A DNA stretch of 64,000 bases from Streptomyces sp. NRRL S-31 (GCF_000718775.1 NZ_JOCB01000033.1:3079-67078), one strand, 5' to 3'; positions 17,464 through 27,471 are shown, numbered from the stretch's first letter. A program made the numbers and translations. Notes: a model not told the origin generated them from the sequence alone.

Positions 17464-19044
17464 ATGGACATTCCTCGTATGGGCGTTCCCGAGAAGCTGG
17501 CCGAGCGCATGAGCATGGCCGAGCAGCATGAGTACCTGCGCGCCAAGTTCTCGCGGCGCACCATGTTCCGCGGCGGCGCCGTCACGCTGGGCGCCGTCGC
17601 CGGTGGCGCGTTCGTGACGGGCGCCACCGCCCAGGCCGCCGTGCCGACGCAGCGCACCGCCGCCACCCCCGAGCGGGTCGACGGCGCCCTCGTCGCCCCC
17701 TTCGGCCGGCACCTCGCGTGGGGCAACGACCCGCGGACCGAGATCACCGTCTCCTGGCAGGTCCCGGTCGCCGTGCAGAAGCCCTTCATCCGCGTCGGCG
17801 CCCACCCGTGGGACCTCTCCCGCAAGATCGAGGCCGAGGTCCGCACCCTCTACACCCCGGCCGGTGTCGGCGCCGGCGGCGACCACACCCAGTACTACAT
17901 CCACGCCAAGCTGACCCACCTGCGCCCCGGCAGGACGTACTACTACGGCGTCGGCCACCAGGGCTTCGACCCGGCCGCGCCGCACCTGCTGGGCACCCTG
18001 GGCACCTTCACCACCGCCCCCGCCGACAAGGTGCCGTTCACCTTCACCGCGTTCGGCGACGAGGGCGTCGGCTACCACGGGCTGGCCAACAACAGCCTGC
18101 TCCTCGGCCAGAACCCCGCCTTCCACCTGCACGCCGGCGACATCGCCTACGCCGACCCGTCCGGCGCCGGCAAGACCGCCGACACCGGCTTCGACGCGCG
18201 CACCTGGGACTCCTTCCTCGCCCAGACCGAGACGGTCGCCAAGCAGGTGCCGTGGATGCCGGCGTACGGCAACCACGACATGGAGGCCTGGTACTCGCCC
18301 AACGGCTACGGCGGCGAGGACGCCCGCTGGAACCTCCCGGACAACGGCCCCGACCGGAAGAACCTGCCGGGCGTCTACTCCTTCGTCTACGGCAACACGG
18401 CGGTCATCTCGCTCGACGCCAACGACATCTCCTTTGAGATCCCAGCGAACCTGGGCATATCCGGTGGAACCCAGACGAAGTGGCTTGAAGCCCAGCTGAA
18501 GAAGTACCGGGCGGCGAAGGACGTCGACTTCATCGTGGTCTTCTTCCACCACTGCGCCTACTGCACCTCCACCGCGCACGCCTCCGAGGGCGGGGTGCGT
18601 CAGGAGTGGGTGCCGCTGTTCGAGAAGTACACGGTGGACCTCGTCATCAACGGCCACAACCACCAGTACGAGCGCACCGACGTCATCAAGGACGGCAAGG
18701 TCACCAAGAAGCTGCCGATCGGCGCCACGGCCTACCCGGAGACCGAGGGTGTGGTCTACGTCACCGCGGGCGCGGCGGGCCGCAGCCTGTACGCCTTCTC
18801 CGCCCCGGACTCCTACGAGGGGCACGAGCACGAGACCGACTCCGTGGCCTCGTTCGTCAACACCAAGGACGGCAAGGTCAACGAGACCGTCGGCTGGTCC
18901 CGGGTGCGCTACCTCAACTACTCCTTCCTGCGCGTGGACGTCGTGCCCGCGCCGAAGGGCCGCCAGGCCACCCTGAAGGTGTCGGGCATCGCCGAGACCG
19001 GCGACCGCATCGACCACTTCACGGTGTCCCGCAAGGCGAAGTAG
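17464..19044 (+). CDS. Tat-exported purple acid phosphatase-like metallophosphoesterase
   Basis: A 526-residue secreted phosphatase. A twin-arginine signal lies at about residues 30-65 (FSRRTMFRGGAVTLGAVAGG, ending TAQA). Residues about 80-190 resemble the N-terminal fibronectin-like purple-phosphatase domain (HLAWGNDPRTEITVSWQVPV). The metallophosphatase core follows: FTAFGDEG, HAGDIAYAD, AYGNHDME, VVFFHHCAYC and INGHNHQYER, which supply the usual Asp, Asn and His metal ligands. ATG 17464 gives a long n-region before the twin arginines; a later ATG is possible. I found no PHO-box repeats in front of it. It converges on desD across a strong shared terminator. Confidence 0.85.
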   Translation: MDIPRMGVPEKLAERMSMAEQHEYLRAKFSRRTMFRGGAVTLGAVAGGAFVTGATAQAAVPTQRTAATPERVDGALVAPFGRHLAWGNDPRTEITVSWQVPVAVQKPFIRVGAHPWDLSRKIEAEVRTLYTPAGVGAGGDHTQYYIHAKLTHLRPGRTYYYGVGHQGFDPAAPHLLGTLGTFTTAPADKVPFTFTAFGDEGVGYHGLANNSLLLGQNPAFHLHAGDIAYADPSGAGKTADTGFDARTWDSFLAQTETVAKQVPWMPAYGNHDMEAWYSPNGYGGEDARWNLPDNGPDRKNLPGVYSFVYGNTAVISLDANDISFEIPANLGISGGTQTKWLEAQLKKYRAAKDVDFIVVFFHHCAYCTSTAHASEGGVRQEWVPLFEKYTVDLVINGHNHQYERTDVIKDGKVTKKLPIGATAYPETEGVVYVTAGAAGRSLYAFSAPDSYEGHEHETDSVASFVNTKDGKVNETVGWSRVRYLNYSFLRVDVVPAPKGRQATLKVSGIAETGDRIDHFTVSRKAK

Positions 19045-19049
19045 CCACC

Positions 19050-19087
19050 GGCGGGCACCCCGGAGGACCGTCTCCGGGGTGCCCGCC
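19050..19087. terminator. Bidirectional terminator between the phosphatase and desD genes
   Basis: GGCGGGCACCCCGGAG (19050-19065) pairs perfectly with CTCCGGGGTGCCCGCC (19072-19087) around a 6-base loop: a 16-bp stem in the convergent gap, 5 bases after one stop codon and 12 before the other. Confidence 0.85.
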
Positions 19088-19099
19088 CGCCCTCGGGGG

Positions 19100-20869
19100 T
19101 CAGAACCCGGCGAGGGGGTTCTTCAGGGTCCCGACGAGCTGGAGCGCGCCGGACGGGTCGGCGAGATCCACCATCTGCCGGTTGTCGCGCAGCTGGAGCC
19201 GGTTGAGGCAGGACAGCGCGAACTCGGGGGCGAACAGGTCGTACCGGCGGAACCGGTCGGCCAGCCGGGGGTTCGCCTCCTGGTACTCGCGGGTGACCTC
19301 GGCGACCGTGCGCCAGAAGTCGTCCTCCGCCAGGACGGACTCGGCGGCGAGGTGGGCGGCGAGGAACCGGAAGAAGCAGTCGAAGACGTCCGTGAAGATC
19401 GACAGCAGCTTCGTGTCCTCCGGGACGTCGACCCGGATCCGCCGCACCTCGGGCGGCAGGTCCGCGTCCGGGTCCATGACGGCGATCTCCTCGGCGATGT
19501 CCTTGTAGACCGCCCGCCGCACGGCCCCGCCCTGAAGCACCAGGATCGTGTTCTCGCCGTGCGGCATGAACACCAGGTCGTAGGCGTAGAAGCTGTGCAG
19601 CAGCGGGGTGTAGTAGGCCCGCAGGTAGCCGCGCAGCCACTCGGCCGGCTCCAGGCCCGAACGGGCGATCAGCGCGCCGGCGAAGGAGGCGCCCTCGTGG
19701 TCCACGTGCAGCAGGGACGCCATGGTCGCCAGGGTCTCGCCGTCCCGCAGCGCGGGCACCGGGCTCTCCCGCCACAGCGCGGCCAGCATCTTGCGGTACG
19801 GCGAGTGGCGGTCGGTCGCCCGCTCGTACTCCAGGTGCCGGTAGCCGACGGCGGCCCGCTCCCGGATGATCGTGAGACCGGTGGCCTTCAGCACCGGGTC
19901 GCTCTCGATCAGCCCGGCCAGCCAGTCGTTGATGGCCGGGGTCGCCTCCATGTAGGCGGCGGACAGACCGCGCATGAAGCCCATGTTGAGGACCGACAGG
20001 GCGGTCTTCACGTAGTGCTTGTGCGGGGCGCTGGCGTTGAAGAAGGTGCGGATCGACTGCTGGGCCAGGTACTCGTCGTCACCCTCGCCGAGGCAGACCA
20101 GGAGGTCGCGGGCGACCTCGGCGGCGAAGGTGACGCTGAGCTTGTTCCACCACTGCCAGGGGTGCACCGGGATGAACAGGTAGTCGGCGGGGTCCAGGCC
20201 CCGGTCGGTGAGCCGGGTGCGGAACCGCTCCACCGTCGTCCCGCCCAGCTCCTCGCGCAGGAAGGACTCGTACTCGATCCCGACGCCCGCCGTGAACGCG
20301 GCCCGCGAGCGGTGCGCGGCCAGCCACACCAGCCGTACCGGGCTCGCCGTCTCGGGCGCGTACGACAGGTAATCGTGGACGCCGAAGCCGAGCCGCCCGT
20401 TGTTCGCGACGAAGCACGGGTGGCCCTCGGTCATCCCGGTCTCGATGGCCTGGAAACCGCTCGTCGCCAGCTCGGCGGAGGTGATCCGCGGTTTGGTGAG
20501 CTTGTAGCAGGTGCCGGAGAGGGTGGAGGAGATCTCCTCCAGGTAGACCGGCAGGATCTCGTCGCTCAGCCCCAGGGACTCCCGCAGCTCGATGCAGAAG
20601 TCCAGCACGGAGAGCGGGAGTTCGGTGCCGTCGCGGTGCCGGGTGAGGGAGCCGGCGTCGATCTGCCAGTGGTCCAGGGCCCGGCGTTCGGCGCTGAACC
20701 GGTAGTGGGTCAGGCCGTCGTCGCTGCGGACGGTGTACCGGTCGCCGTCCTCCTCGGGCGTGATCAGCCGCTCGTGCGCGAACTCGGCGAGCGCCTTGCG
20801 CAGCAGCAGCCGGTTGGCGGTCGCCCAGCGTTCGGGGGACAGGTGGGCCACGGCGTCGGCGGGGGTCAC
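19100..20869 (-). CDS. desD: Desferrioxamine synthetase DesD (NIS synthetase)
   Basis: A 589-residue NRPS-independent siderophore synthetase of the IucA/IucC family. It joins and cyclises N-hydroxy-N-succinylcadaverine units to desferrioxamines in an ATP-dependent reaction. Visible family features are LTKPRITSAELATSGFQAIE, EGHPCFVANNGRLGFG, the FIPVHPWQW ATP-site motif, the KTALSVLNMGFMRGLS helix and the ferric-reductase-like C-terminal FhuF segment. Start GTG 20869 overlaps the desC stop in GTGA, pointing to translational coupling. It is the last gene of desABCD and ends at a strong terminator. Confidence 0.96.
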   Translation of the reverse strand: MTPADAVAHLSPERWATANRLLLRKALAEFAHERLITPEEDGDRYTVRSDDGLTHYRFSAERRALDHWQIDAGSLTRHRDGTELPLSVLDFCIELRESLGLSDEILPVYLEEISSTLSGTCYKLTKPRITSAELATSGFQAIETGMTEGHPCFVANNGRLGFGVHDYLSYAPETASPVRLVWLAAHRSRAAFTAGVGIEYESFLREELGGTTVERFRTRLTDRGLDPADYLFIPVHPWQWWNKLSVTFAAEVARDLLVCLGEGDDEYLAQQSIRTFFNASAPHKHYVKTALSVLNMGFMRGLSAAYMEATPAINDWLAGLIESDPVLKATGLTIIRERAAVGYRHLEYERATDRHSPYRKMLAALWRESPVPALRDGETLATMASLLHVDHEGASFAGALIARSGLEPAEWLRGYLRAYYTPLLHSFYAYDLVFMPHGENTILVLQGGAVRRAVYKDIAEEIAVMDPDADLPPEVRRIRVDVPEDTKLLSIFTDVFDCFFRFLAAHLAAESVLAEDDFWRTVAEVTREYQEANPRLADRFRRYDLFAPEFALSCLNRLQLRDNRQMVDLADPSGALQLVGTLKNPLAGF

Positions 20870-21390
20870 GCGGCCACCGCCTCGGCGAACCGCTCGCGGG
20901 TGCAGAAGCTCAGCAGGGCCCGCTTCTCCGGTTTGTCGATCTCCCGCTCGGCCACGAACCCGACGGCCTCGTTCAGGGCGTGCACGGCCTTGTTGCGGAC
21001 GTCCGGCTCGACGACGACCCGCTCGACGACCGGGTCCTCGAAGAGATGGGCCATGACGGCGGTGATGACGGCCTTGGTGAACCCGTGCACGGGCGTGTCG
21101 GTCGCCGGGGTCAGGAAGTGCATGCCGACGTCCCCGGGGAGCGGCTCGTACAGCCCGGTCAGTTCCCGGAGCGCCGGGTCGTACCGCTCCATGAGGAAGG
21201 CGGGGGTGCCGTCCTCGAGGCCGAGCAGCGCGTGGTGGTGCTCGTCGGCGGCTATCTCCTGGTAGGCGCGCTCGACGTCCTGGAGCGTCGCGTCCTGCAT
21301 CATCCAGAAGGCCGCCTTGGGGTGGGTGACCCAGGAGTGCAGCAGCGCGGCGTCGGCCGAGGGGTCGACGGGTCGGAACGTGAAGGTCAT
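20866..21390 (-). CDS. desC: N-hydroxycadaverine acyltransferase DesC
   Basis: A 174-residue GNAT-fold acyltransferase of the siderophore-biosynthesis (IucB/RhbD-like) type. It puts succinyl or acetyl from CoA on N-hydroxycadaverine, and so decides between ferrioxamine E and B products. Typical segments are [34 protein letters not shown] and [20 protein letters not shown], then [16 protein letters not shown] 21390 overlaps the desB stop in ATGA and its own TGA overlaps the desD GTG, so the three genes are closely coupled. Confidence 0.95.
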   Translation of the reverse strand: MTFTFRPVDPSADAALLHSWVTHPKAAFWMMQDATLQDVERAYQEIAADEHHHALLGLEDGTPAFLMERYDPALRELTGLYEPLPGDVGMHFLTPATDTPVHGFTKAVITAVMAHLFEDPVVERVVVEPDVRNKAVHALNEAVGFVAEREIDKPEKRALLSFCTRERFAEAVAA

Positions 21391-22673
21391 ACGGCGAACT
21401 CCTGGAAGGCGACGGTCTTCTCCACCGGGTAGTACTCCGTGCCGAGCAGCTCACGGATGATGTACGCGTTCCGGTAGGCACCCATGCCGAGGTCGGGGCT
21501 GGTGATGCTGTGCGTGTGGACGCCGGCGTTCTGGAGGAAGACGCCGCGCCCGGTGCTGTCGACGGCGTAGTTGCGGGCGACGTCGAAGCGGCCGTGCGCG
21601 TCGAAGCGCAGGCGGTCGCGGACCGGTTCGAGGAAGGCGGGCGGGGTGTAGTGGTAGCCGGTGGCCAGGACCAGGCCCTCGGTGCGCAGCGTGAAGTCCT
21701 TGTCCTGTTCGTCCTGGTGGAAGCCGAGGGTGTACGTCCCGTCCCGGTACGCGGCCGTGCGCAGGCTGGAGTTGGTGAGCAGCCGGGTGGGGACCGGGCG
21801 GTCGCCGCTCTCGACGTCCTTCTGGTAGAGCAGGTCGAAGATCGAGTCGATCAGGTCCGAGTTGATGCCCTTGAACAGGCCCTTCTGCTGCTTCTCCAGC
21901 CGGTAGCGGGTGTCCTCGGGCAGCTGCCGGAAGTAGTCGATGTAGTCCGGGCTGGTCATCTCCAGGGTCAGCTTGGTGTACTCCAGCGGGAAGAACCGCG
22001 GGGAGCGGGTGACCCAGTTGAGCTGGTAGCCGTGGACGTCGATCCCGGAGAGCAGCTCGTAGTAGATCTCGGCCGCGCTCTGGCCGCTGCCGACGACCGT
22101 GATGGACTTCTTCTTCAGCAGCTCCGCCTTGCGGTGCATGTACTGCGAGGTGTGCAGCAGGTCCCCGCCCAGTCCCCGGCAGGCCGGCGGGAGGTGGGGG
22201 ACGGTGCCGGTGCCCAGGACCAGGTGCCGGGCGCGGTAGGTGTCCCCGGCCTCGGTGCGCACGACGTACAGCTCGTCCTCGTAGGTCACCTCGGTGACCG
22301 TGGTGCCGAAGCGGACGCTGCTCAGTTTCCCGGCGGCCCAGCGGCAGTAGTCGTCGTACTCGACGCGCAGCGGGTAGAAGTTCTCGCGGATGTAGAACGA
22401 GTACAGTCTGCCCTTCTCCTTCAGGTAGTTGAGGAAGGAGTACGGCGAGGTCGGGTCGGCCAGGGTGACCAGGTCCGACATGAACGGGGTCTGGAGGTGG
22501 GCGCCGTCCAGGAACATGCCGGCGTGCCACTCGAAGTCGGGCTTGGACTCCAGGAAGACGCCGTCGAGCGCGGCGATCGGCTCGGTCAGGCAGGCGAGCC
22601 CGAGGTTGAAGGGGCCGAGCCCGATGCCCACGAAGTCGTGGGTGGCGGACGGGGCTTCAGGACGCGCGGTCAA
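21387..22673 (-). CDS. desB: Cadaverine N-monooxygenase DesB
   Basis: A 428-residue flavin-dependent N-hydroxylase making N-hydroxycadaverine (family of lysine/ornithine N6-hydroxylases). The FAD-binding motif [12 protein letters not shown] is near the N-terminus, the NADPH-binding motif [16 protein letters not shown] is central, and [10 protein letters not shown] near residue 350 is the family's conserved C-terminal motif. TTG 22673 is preferred because GGAG lies 6 bases upstream; an ATG at 22700 would add 9 residues without a ribosome-binding site. The start lies inside the 3' end of desA (17-base overlap). Confidence 0.95.
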   Translation of the reverse strand: MTARPEAPSATHDFVGIGLGPFNLGLACLTEPIAALDGVFLESKPDFEWHAGMFLDGAHLQTPFMSDLVTLADPTSPYSFLNYLKEKGRLYSFYIRENFYPLRVEYDDYCRWAAGKLSSVRFGTTVTEVTYEDELYVVRTEAGDTYRARHLVLGTGTVPHLPPACRGLGGDLLHTSQYMHRKAELLKKKSITVVGSGQSAAEIYYELLSGIDVHGYQLNWVTRSPRFFPLEYTKLTLEMTSPDYIDYFRQLPEDTRYRLEKQQKGLFKGINSDLIDSIFDLLYQKDVESGDRPVPTRLLTNSSLRTAAYRDGTYTLGFHQDEQDKDFTLRTEGLVLATGYHYTPPAFLEPVRDRLRFDAHGRFDVARNYAVDSTGRGVFLQNAGVHTHSITSPDLGMGAYRNAYIIRELLGTEYYPVEKTVAFQEFAV

Positions 22674-24099
22674 GGGACACTCCCAGGTACTGCTCGGCAT
22701 GGCCGGCGATCAGGTCGAGGACGGCGGCGATGTCGGCCGTGGTGGTCTCGGGGTTGAGCAGGGTGAACTTCAGGTAGTGGCGGCCGGCCACCTTGGTGCC
22801 CGCGACCACGGCGTCGCCGGAGGCGAACAGGGCCTTGCGGGCGTGGAGGTTGGCGCGGTCGGTCTCGGCCGGGTCGGTGACGGCCGCCGGGACGTAGCGG
22901 AAGACCAGGGTGGACAGGGTGGGCTCGACGACGACGTCGTAGCGGGGGTCGGCGGCCAGCAGCCGCCAGCCCTCCCGGGCGAGGTCGCAGACCTCGTCGA
23001 AGAGCCGGCCGATGCCGTCGGCGCCCATCGTGCGCAGGGTGAGCCACAGCTTGAGGGCGTCGAAGCGGCGGGTGGTCTGGAGGGACTTGTCCACCTGGTT
23101 GGGGATGCGTTCCTGCACCATGCGGCGGGGGTTGAGGTAGTCGGCGTGGTAGGTGGCGTGCCGCAGGGTGGCCGCGTCCCGCACCAGCAGGGCGGAGGAA
23201 CTGACCGGCTGGAAGAAGGACTTGTGGTAGTCGACGGTGACGGAGTCGGCGCGCTCGATGCCGTCGAGGCGGTCACGGTGCTTCAGGGAGGCCAGCAGTC
23301 CGCAGCCGTAGGCGGCGTCGACGTGCATCCAGACGCCGTACCGGGCGCAGAGTTCGGCGATCTCCGGCAGCGGGTCGATGGAGCCGAAGTCGGTGGTGCC
23401 GGCGGTGGCGACGACGGCCATCGGGATCAGGCCGTCGCCGGTGCAGCGCTCCAGCTCGTGGGCGAGGGCGACGGTCCGCATGCGCTTGTCGTGGTCGACC
23501 GGGACGGTGATCACGGAGTCGGGTCCGAGGCCGAGCAGCTTCGCGGACTTGCGCACGCTGAAGTGGCTTGCCTCGGAGGTGAGGATGTGCAGTCTGCCGA
23601 GGTCGTCGCTCTTGGCCTCCTCCCGGGCGAGCAGCAACGCCTGGAGGTTGGACTGGCTGCCGCCGGAGGTGAAGACGCCGTCGGCGGCCGGGCCGAGGCC
23701 GATCCGGGCGGCCGTCCAGTCGACGAGCCTGCGCTCGATGAGGGTGCCGCCGGCCGACTGGTCCCAGGTGTCCAGCGAGGAGTTGACGGCGGAGAGCACG
23801 GCCTCGCCGAGCACCGCCGGGATGACGACCGGGCAGTTGAGGTGGGCGAGGTAGCGGGGGTGGTGGAAGTAGACCGCGTCCCGCAGGTAGACGTCCTCCA
23901 GCTCGTCCAGCACGGCGGTGGTGTCGCCCAGCGGACGGTCGAGGTCGATCGCGTCGATGCGCGGGGCGAGCGCGTCCACGCCGATGCCGGTGAACGGACG
24001 GTCGGTGGTGGCGAGTTTGGCCGCCACCCGCTCGACTCCTTCGGTCACGGAGCGGCGGTAGTGCTCCGCGGTGAGGCCATTGAGCAGGTGCGAGCGCAT
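22657..24099 (-). CDS. desA: Lysine decarboxylase DesA
   Basis: A 480-residue PLP-dependent group II decarboxylase that turns lysine into cadaverine, the committed step to desferrioxamine. The PLP lysine is in [11 protein letters not shown] (Lys293). [31 protein letters not shown] and MHVDAAYGC are typical of the family. ATG 24099 heads the operon; the DmdR1-type iron box lies 39 bases upstream, so iron should repress all of desABCD. The 3' end overlaps desB. Confidence 0.96.
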   Translation of the reverse strand: MRSHLLNGLTAEHYRRSVTEGVERVAAKLATTDRPFTGIGVDALAPRIDAIDLDRPLGDTTAVLDELEDVYLRDAVYFHHPRYLAHLNCPVVIPAVLGEAVLSAVNSSLDTWDQSAGGTLIERRLVDWTAARIGLGPAADGVFTSGGSQSNLQALLLAREEAKSDDLGRLHILTSEASHFSVRKSAKLLGLGPDSVITVPVDHDKRMRTVALAHELERCTGDGLIPMAVVATAGTTDFGSIDPLPEIAELCARYGVWMHVDAAYGCGLLASLKHRDRLDGIERADSVTVDYHKSFFQPVSSSALLVRDAATLRHATYHADYLNPRRMVQERIPNQVDKSLQTTRRFDALKLWLTLRTMGADGIGRLFDEVCDLAREGWRLLAADPRYDVVVEPTLSTLVFRYVPAAVTDPAETDRANLHARKALFASGDAVVAGTKVAGRHYLKFTLLNPETTTADIAAVLDLIAGHAEQYLGVSLDRAS

Positions 24100-24137
24100 G
24101 TGGGGGTCCTCCGAGGGACGGTCCGTGGCGATTGAAC

Positions 24138-24156
24138 TTAGGTTAGCCTAACCTAA
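24138..24156. promoter_or_regulatory. Iron box (DmdR1 operator) for desABCD
   Basis: TTAGGTTAGCCTAACCTAA, a perfect 19-bp palindrome; the symmetry continues outward to 24135-24159. It matches the iron box known for streptomycete des promoters and bound by the DtxR-type repressor DmdR1 with Fe(II). Confidence 0.96.
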
Positions 24157-24222
24157 GTTTGACGGTCCGGGGCATGGCTGTCCCCGGGCCCGGCGGCACA
24201 GCGGAAGGTGGTGCGGGGGCGG

Positions 24223-25068
24223 TTACTCGCCCGTGGCGCGGAGCTGTTCCTCGGACAGGCCCCGCCGCCAGTAGCCGACGAAGGTGACACGTCGGCGGTC
24301 CACCCCGCGCTCACCGACGAAGTGCCGCCGCAACGACTTGACCTGGCCGGACTCACCGGCGATCCATACGTACGGCCGTTCGGCGCCGCGCAGTGGGGCG
24401 GCCCGTACGGCGTCGACGGTCGTGGGGGACCCGTCGTGCCGTACGAGCCAGGTGATCTCCGCGTCCGCCGCCGTGCGCACCTCCTGGACGTCCCCGGCGT
24501 GCGGCACCTCCAGCCAGGCCCGGACCCGGGTGCCGGCGGGGAGGGACTCCAGGATCGCGGTCGCGGCCGGCAGGGCCGTCTCGTCACCGCACAGGACGAC
24601 GAGATCGGTGTCCGCGGGCGGCCGGAAGCGGATCGCGCGGTTGTCGGCGACGGCCGGCCCGAGCAGCAGCACCCGGTCGCCCGCGGCGGCGCGCGCGGCC
24701 CAGCGGGAGGCCGGGCCGGCGGGGTGGGCGGCACCGGGCCCCACGCCGTGCAGGGCGAAGTCGATGTCGATCTCGTCGGGGTCGCGCCGCAGCGCCCGGA
24801 GCGTGTAGGAGCGCATCACCGCCCGCACGTCGTCCGGCAGTTCGCGCCACGCCTGCCACCAACTGTCGCCCAGGTCCAGCGGGACGACGGGCTCGCTCTG
24901 CCCCGGCTGCGGCAGGAACAGCGACAGGGACTGGTCATGCCCGTCGGAGTGGCAGATGTGCAGGTCGGCCCCGGTGAAGGTGACCCGGACCAGGGACGGG
25001 CCGAGCCGCCTCGTCCGTACGACCTGGAGGGAGAAGAAACGGAACGGGGCGGCTACGGCCGTCGTCAT
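24223..25068 (-). CDS. desF: Siderophore-interacting FAD protein DesF
   Basis: A 281-residue flavoprotein of the ViuB/siderophore-interacting family, thought to reduce ferric siderophores in the cytoplasm and release Fe(II). The N-terminal barrel has the flavin-contact RSYTLRAL; the C-terminal half has VLLLGP, the DETALPAATAILESL stretch and YVWIAGESGQVKSLRRHFV, all usual in this family. ATG 25068 starts the typical N-terminus. It lies between desE and desA on the same strand, 58 bases from desE, and is probably driven from the desE iron box. The name follows the desEFABCD scheme. Confidence 0.88.
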   Translation of the reverse strand: MTTAVAAPFRFFSLQVVRTRRLGPSLVRVTFTGADLHICHSDGHDQSLSLFLPQPGQSEPVVPLDLGDSWWQAWRELPDDVRAVMRSYTLRALRRDPDEIDIDFALHGVGPGAAHPAGPASRWAARAAAGDRVLLLGPAVADNRAIRFRPPADTDLVVLCGDETALPAATAILESLPAGTRVRAWLEVPHAGDVQEVRTAADAEITWLVRHDGSPTTVDAVRAAPLRGAERPYVWIAGESGQVKSLRRHFVGERGVDRRRVTFVGYWRRGLSEEQLRATGE

Positions 25069-25126
25069 GTGTGGCTCCTGAGAGGTGGTGTCAGGGCTAT
25101 GTGGGGGCGGGGGGCGGGGGGCGGGG

Positions 25127-26173
25127 TCAGCCGACCTTCTGGGCCTTCTCCAGGGCCTCGGCCAGGTTCGTCAGCAGCGGCACGCACTTGTCGTAGGACA
25201 GGATCGGCTCGGGGGAGCGGGCGATGACCTGGCCGGCCTTGACCGCGGGCAGCTTCTTCCAGGTCGCCTTGGTGATGTCGGCCGGCTGGATGGCCGAGGT
25301 GCGGTCGTCCATCATGATGATGTCGGCGTGGTACTTGTCGACGTTCTCCCAGCTCAGCGACTCGTACCAGCCGCCGCCCTGCTTCTTGGCACTCTCCGGC
25401 GGCTCGACGAAGTTCACGCCGAGGGCCTTGAAGTACTCCAGGTCGACGGAGAGGTTGCTGCCCGAGACGTAGAACAGCTGGTCGCTGGCGCTGCCGGCCA
25501 TCACCTTGAGACCGGGCTTGGCCTTGGCGGCGGCGCGCAGCCGGGCGGCGGCGTCCTCGAACCGCTTCTTGGCGTCGGTGACCTTCGTGGCCTTCATGTC
25601 CGCGCCCAGCGACTCGGCCAGGTCCCACATGCGCTGGAGCGGCTGGGTGAGCTGGCGGTCGTAGACGGAGATGCCGACGCTCGGGGCCAGCCGGCCGATC
25701 TTCTTCTTGGACTCGTCGGGGACGTACCAGAGGGTGCCGGCGCCGTCGAACATCGTGGTGACGAGCACGTCCGGCGCGAGGGAGGCGTACTTCTCGATGT
25801 TGAACTGGCCCCAGGCGTTGCCGAGGACCGTCACCTTGCTGACGTCCATGTCGCCGGCCTGGACGTCGGGCTGGCCGTCGGTGGTCCTCGTCGGGCCGAA
25901 GACGCCCTTCACCCGGATGCCGTAGTCGTACAGCGCGGCGCCTACACCGGTGAACGCGACGATGTTCGCGGGAACCTTGTCCAGCTTCACGGTCGTGCCG
26001 CGGTCGTCCTTGAAGGACCAGGGGCCCGACGCGCCCGTGCCCTTGTCCCCGCCGGAGCCACTGTCTTTGCCCTTGCCGTCCCCGCAGGCGGCGAGCGCCG
26101 CACCGAGTCCGAGGGCGCCGCCCGCGGCGAGCAGACCGCGGCGAGTGAGGTGGGTGGCACGGGCATGGGGCAT
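25127..26173 (-). CDS. desE: Ferrioxamine-binding lipoprotein DesE
   Basis: A 348-residue iron-siderophore-binding lipoprotein (periplasmic-binding family 8). The signal has twin arginines followed by a lipobox (LTRRGLLAAGGALGLGAALAAC, Cys30), so Tat export and lipid anchoring are likely. VPANIVAFTGVGAALYDYGI and VTVLGNAWGQFNIEKYASLAPDVLV resemble FhuD-type proteins. No permease or ATPase gene lies beside it, so DesE must work with an importer encoded elsewhere. ATG 26173 is used; a weak ribosome site leaves some doubt. An iron box lies about 52 bases upstream. Confidence 0.92.
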   Translation of the reverse strand: MPHARATHLTRRGLLAAGGALGLGAALAACGDGKGKDSGSGGDKGTGASGPWSFKDDRGTTVKLDKVPANIVAFTGVGAALYDYGIRVKGVFGPTRTTDGQPDVQAGDMDVSKVTVLGNAWGQFNIEKYASLAPDVLVTTMFDGAGTLWYVPDESKKKIGRLAPSVGISVYDRQLTQPLQRMWDLAESLGADMKATKVTDAKKRFEDAAARLRAAAKAKPGLKVMAGSASDQLFYVSGSNLSVDLEYFKALGVNFVEPPESAKKQGGGWYESLSWENVDKYHADIIMMDDRTSAIQPADITKATWKKLPAVKAGQVIARSPEPILSYDKCVPLLTNLAEALEKAQKVG

Positions 26174-26224
26174 GGGTATGACTGCTTTCGACCGGGGCGG
26201 GACGCCCGCCGGACACGTTCGAAG

Positions 26225-26243
26225 GTAGGTTAGCCTAACCTCA
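26225..26243. promoter_or_regulatory. Iron box (DmdR1 operator) for desE-desF
   Basis: GTAGGTTAGCCTAACCTCA; the inner AGGTTAGCCTAACCT (26227-26241) is a perfect palindrome, identical to the core of the desA iron box. Only the outer bases are degenerate. Confidence 0.93.
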
Positions 26244-26310
26244 GCTGATGTCCAGGGGGCGGGGCGCCCCGCACCGGCCCGTCAGCGGCCCCCGGGCCGC
26301 CGGGTACGGC

Positions 26311-27471
26311 TCAGCTCACCAGCCCCAACTCCCGTGCGATCAGCATGCGCTGGACCTCGCTCGTGCCCTCGCCGATCTCCAGGATCTTGGAGTCGCGCCA
26401 CATCCGGGCCACCGGGTACTCGTTCATGAAGCCGTACCCGCCGTGGACTTGGGTGGCGTCGCGGGCGTTGTCGACGGCGACCGTGGAGGAGTAGAGCTTG
26501 GCCAGCGCCGCCTCCTTCTTGAAGGGCTCGCCCGCCACCAGGCGGGAGGCCGCGTCCCGCCAGGCCAGCCGGGCCGTGTGGGCCTTCATCTCCATGTCGG
26601 CGATCTTGAACTGGATGGCCTGGTTGGCGCCGATCGGGCGGCCGAAGGCGTGGCGCTCGCGCGCGTACTTCACCGACTCGTCCACACAGCCCTGGGCCAG
26701 CCCCGTCGCCAGCGCCGCGATGGCGATCCGGCCCTCGTCCAGGATGCGCAGGAACTGCGCGTAGCCGCGCCCCTCTTCGCCGAGCAGATTGGCGGCCGGC
26801 ACCCGGACGTCCTGGAAGGACAGCTCACGGGTGTCGGAGGCGTTCCAGCCGACCTTGGAGTAGGGCGCCGCCACTGTGAAGCCCGGCGTGCCGGACGGGA
26901 CGATGATCGCCGAGATCCGCGGGCGGCCGTCCGGCTTGCGTCCGGTCACCGCCGTCACGGTGACCAGCCCGGTGATGTCCGTACCCGAGTTGGTGATGAA
27001 GCACTTGGTGCCGTTGATCACCCACTCGTCCGTGTCCGGGTCCAGCCGGGCCGTGGTGCGGGTGGCGCCCGCGTCACTGCCGCCGTCCGGCTCCGTCAGG
27101 CCGAACGCGCCCAGCACCTCGCCGGAGCAGAGCCGGGGCAGCCACTCCCGCTTCTGCTCCTCGGTGCCGAACAGGTGGAGCGGCATCGCGCCCAGCGAGA
27201 CGCCCGCCTCCAGGGTGATGGCCACCGAGGAGTCCACCCGGGCCAGTTCCTCCAGGGCGAGACCGAGCGCCAGGTAGTCGCCGCCCATGCCGCCGTACTC
27301 CTCCGGGAACGGCAGCCCGAACAGGCCCATCCGGCCCATCTCGCGGACGATCTCGTACGGGAACTCGTGCCGCTCGTAGAAGTCGCCGATCTTCGGCGCC
27401 ACGACGTCGTGCGCGAACTCCTCCACCGTGCGGCGGAGTTCCTCCAGCTCGGGGCTGAGACGGTGGTCCAT
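26311..27471 (-). CDS. acdH: Acyl-CoA dehydrogenase, isovaleryl-CoA type (AcdH)
   Basis: A 386-residue FAD-dependent acyl-CoA dehydrogenase of standard length. LTEPDGGSDAGATRTTA binds the FAD/substrate, RHAFGRPIGANQAIQFKIAD is the second family signature, and QVHGGYGFMNEYPVARMWRD with EIGEGTSEVQR ends the protein. It is the last gene of an operon with both carboxylase subunits and HMG-CoA lyase, so it most likely oxidises isovaleryl-CoA to 3-methylcrotonyl-CoA; streptomycete AcdH is known to act on several branched-chain acyl-CoAs. ATG 27471 lies 5 bases after the hmgL stop. Confidence 0.9.
   Translation of the reverse strand: MDHRLSPELEELRRTVEEFAHDVVAPKIGDFYERHEFPYEIVREMGRMGLFGLPFPEEYGGMGGDYLALGLALEELARVDSSVAITLEAGVSLGAMPLHLFGTEEQKREWLPRLCSGEVLGAFGLTEPDGGSDAGATRTTARLDPDTDEWVINGTKCFITNSGTDITGLVTVTAVTGRKPDGRPRISAIIVPSGTPGFTVAAPYSKVGWNASDTRELSFQDVRVPAANLLGEEGRGYAQFLRILDEGRIAIAALATGLAQGCVDESVKYARERHAFGRPIGANQAIQFKIADMEMKAHTARLAWRDAASRLVAGEPFKKEAALAKLYSSTVAVDNARDATQVHGGYGFMNEYPVARMWRDSKILEIGEGTSEVQRMLIARELGLVS

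Noticed and set aside
19100..26173. A larger hybrid siderophore or NRPS/PKS cluster
   Set aside because: Only the des genes are present; flanking genes are housekeeping or catabolic and no carrier-protein motif was seen.
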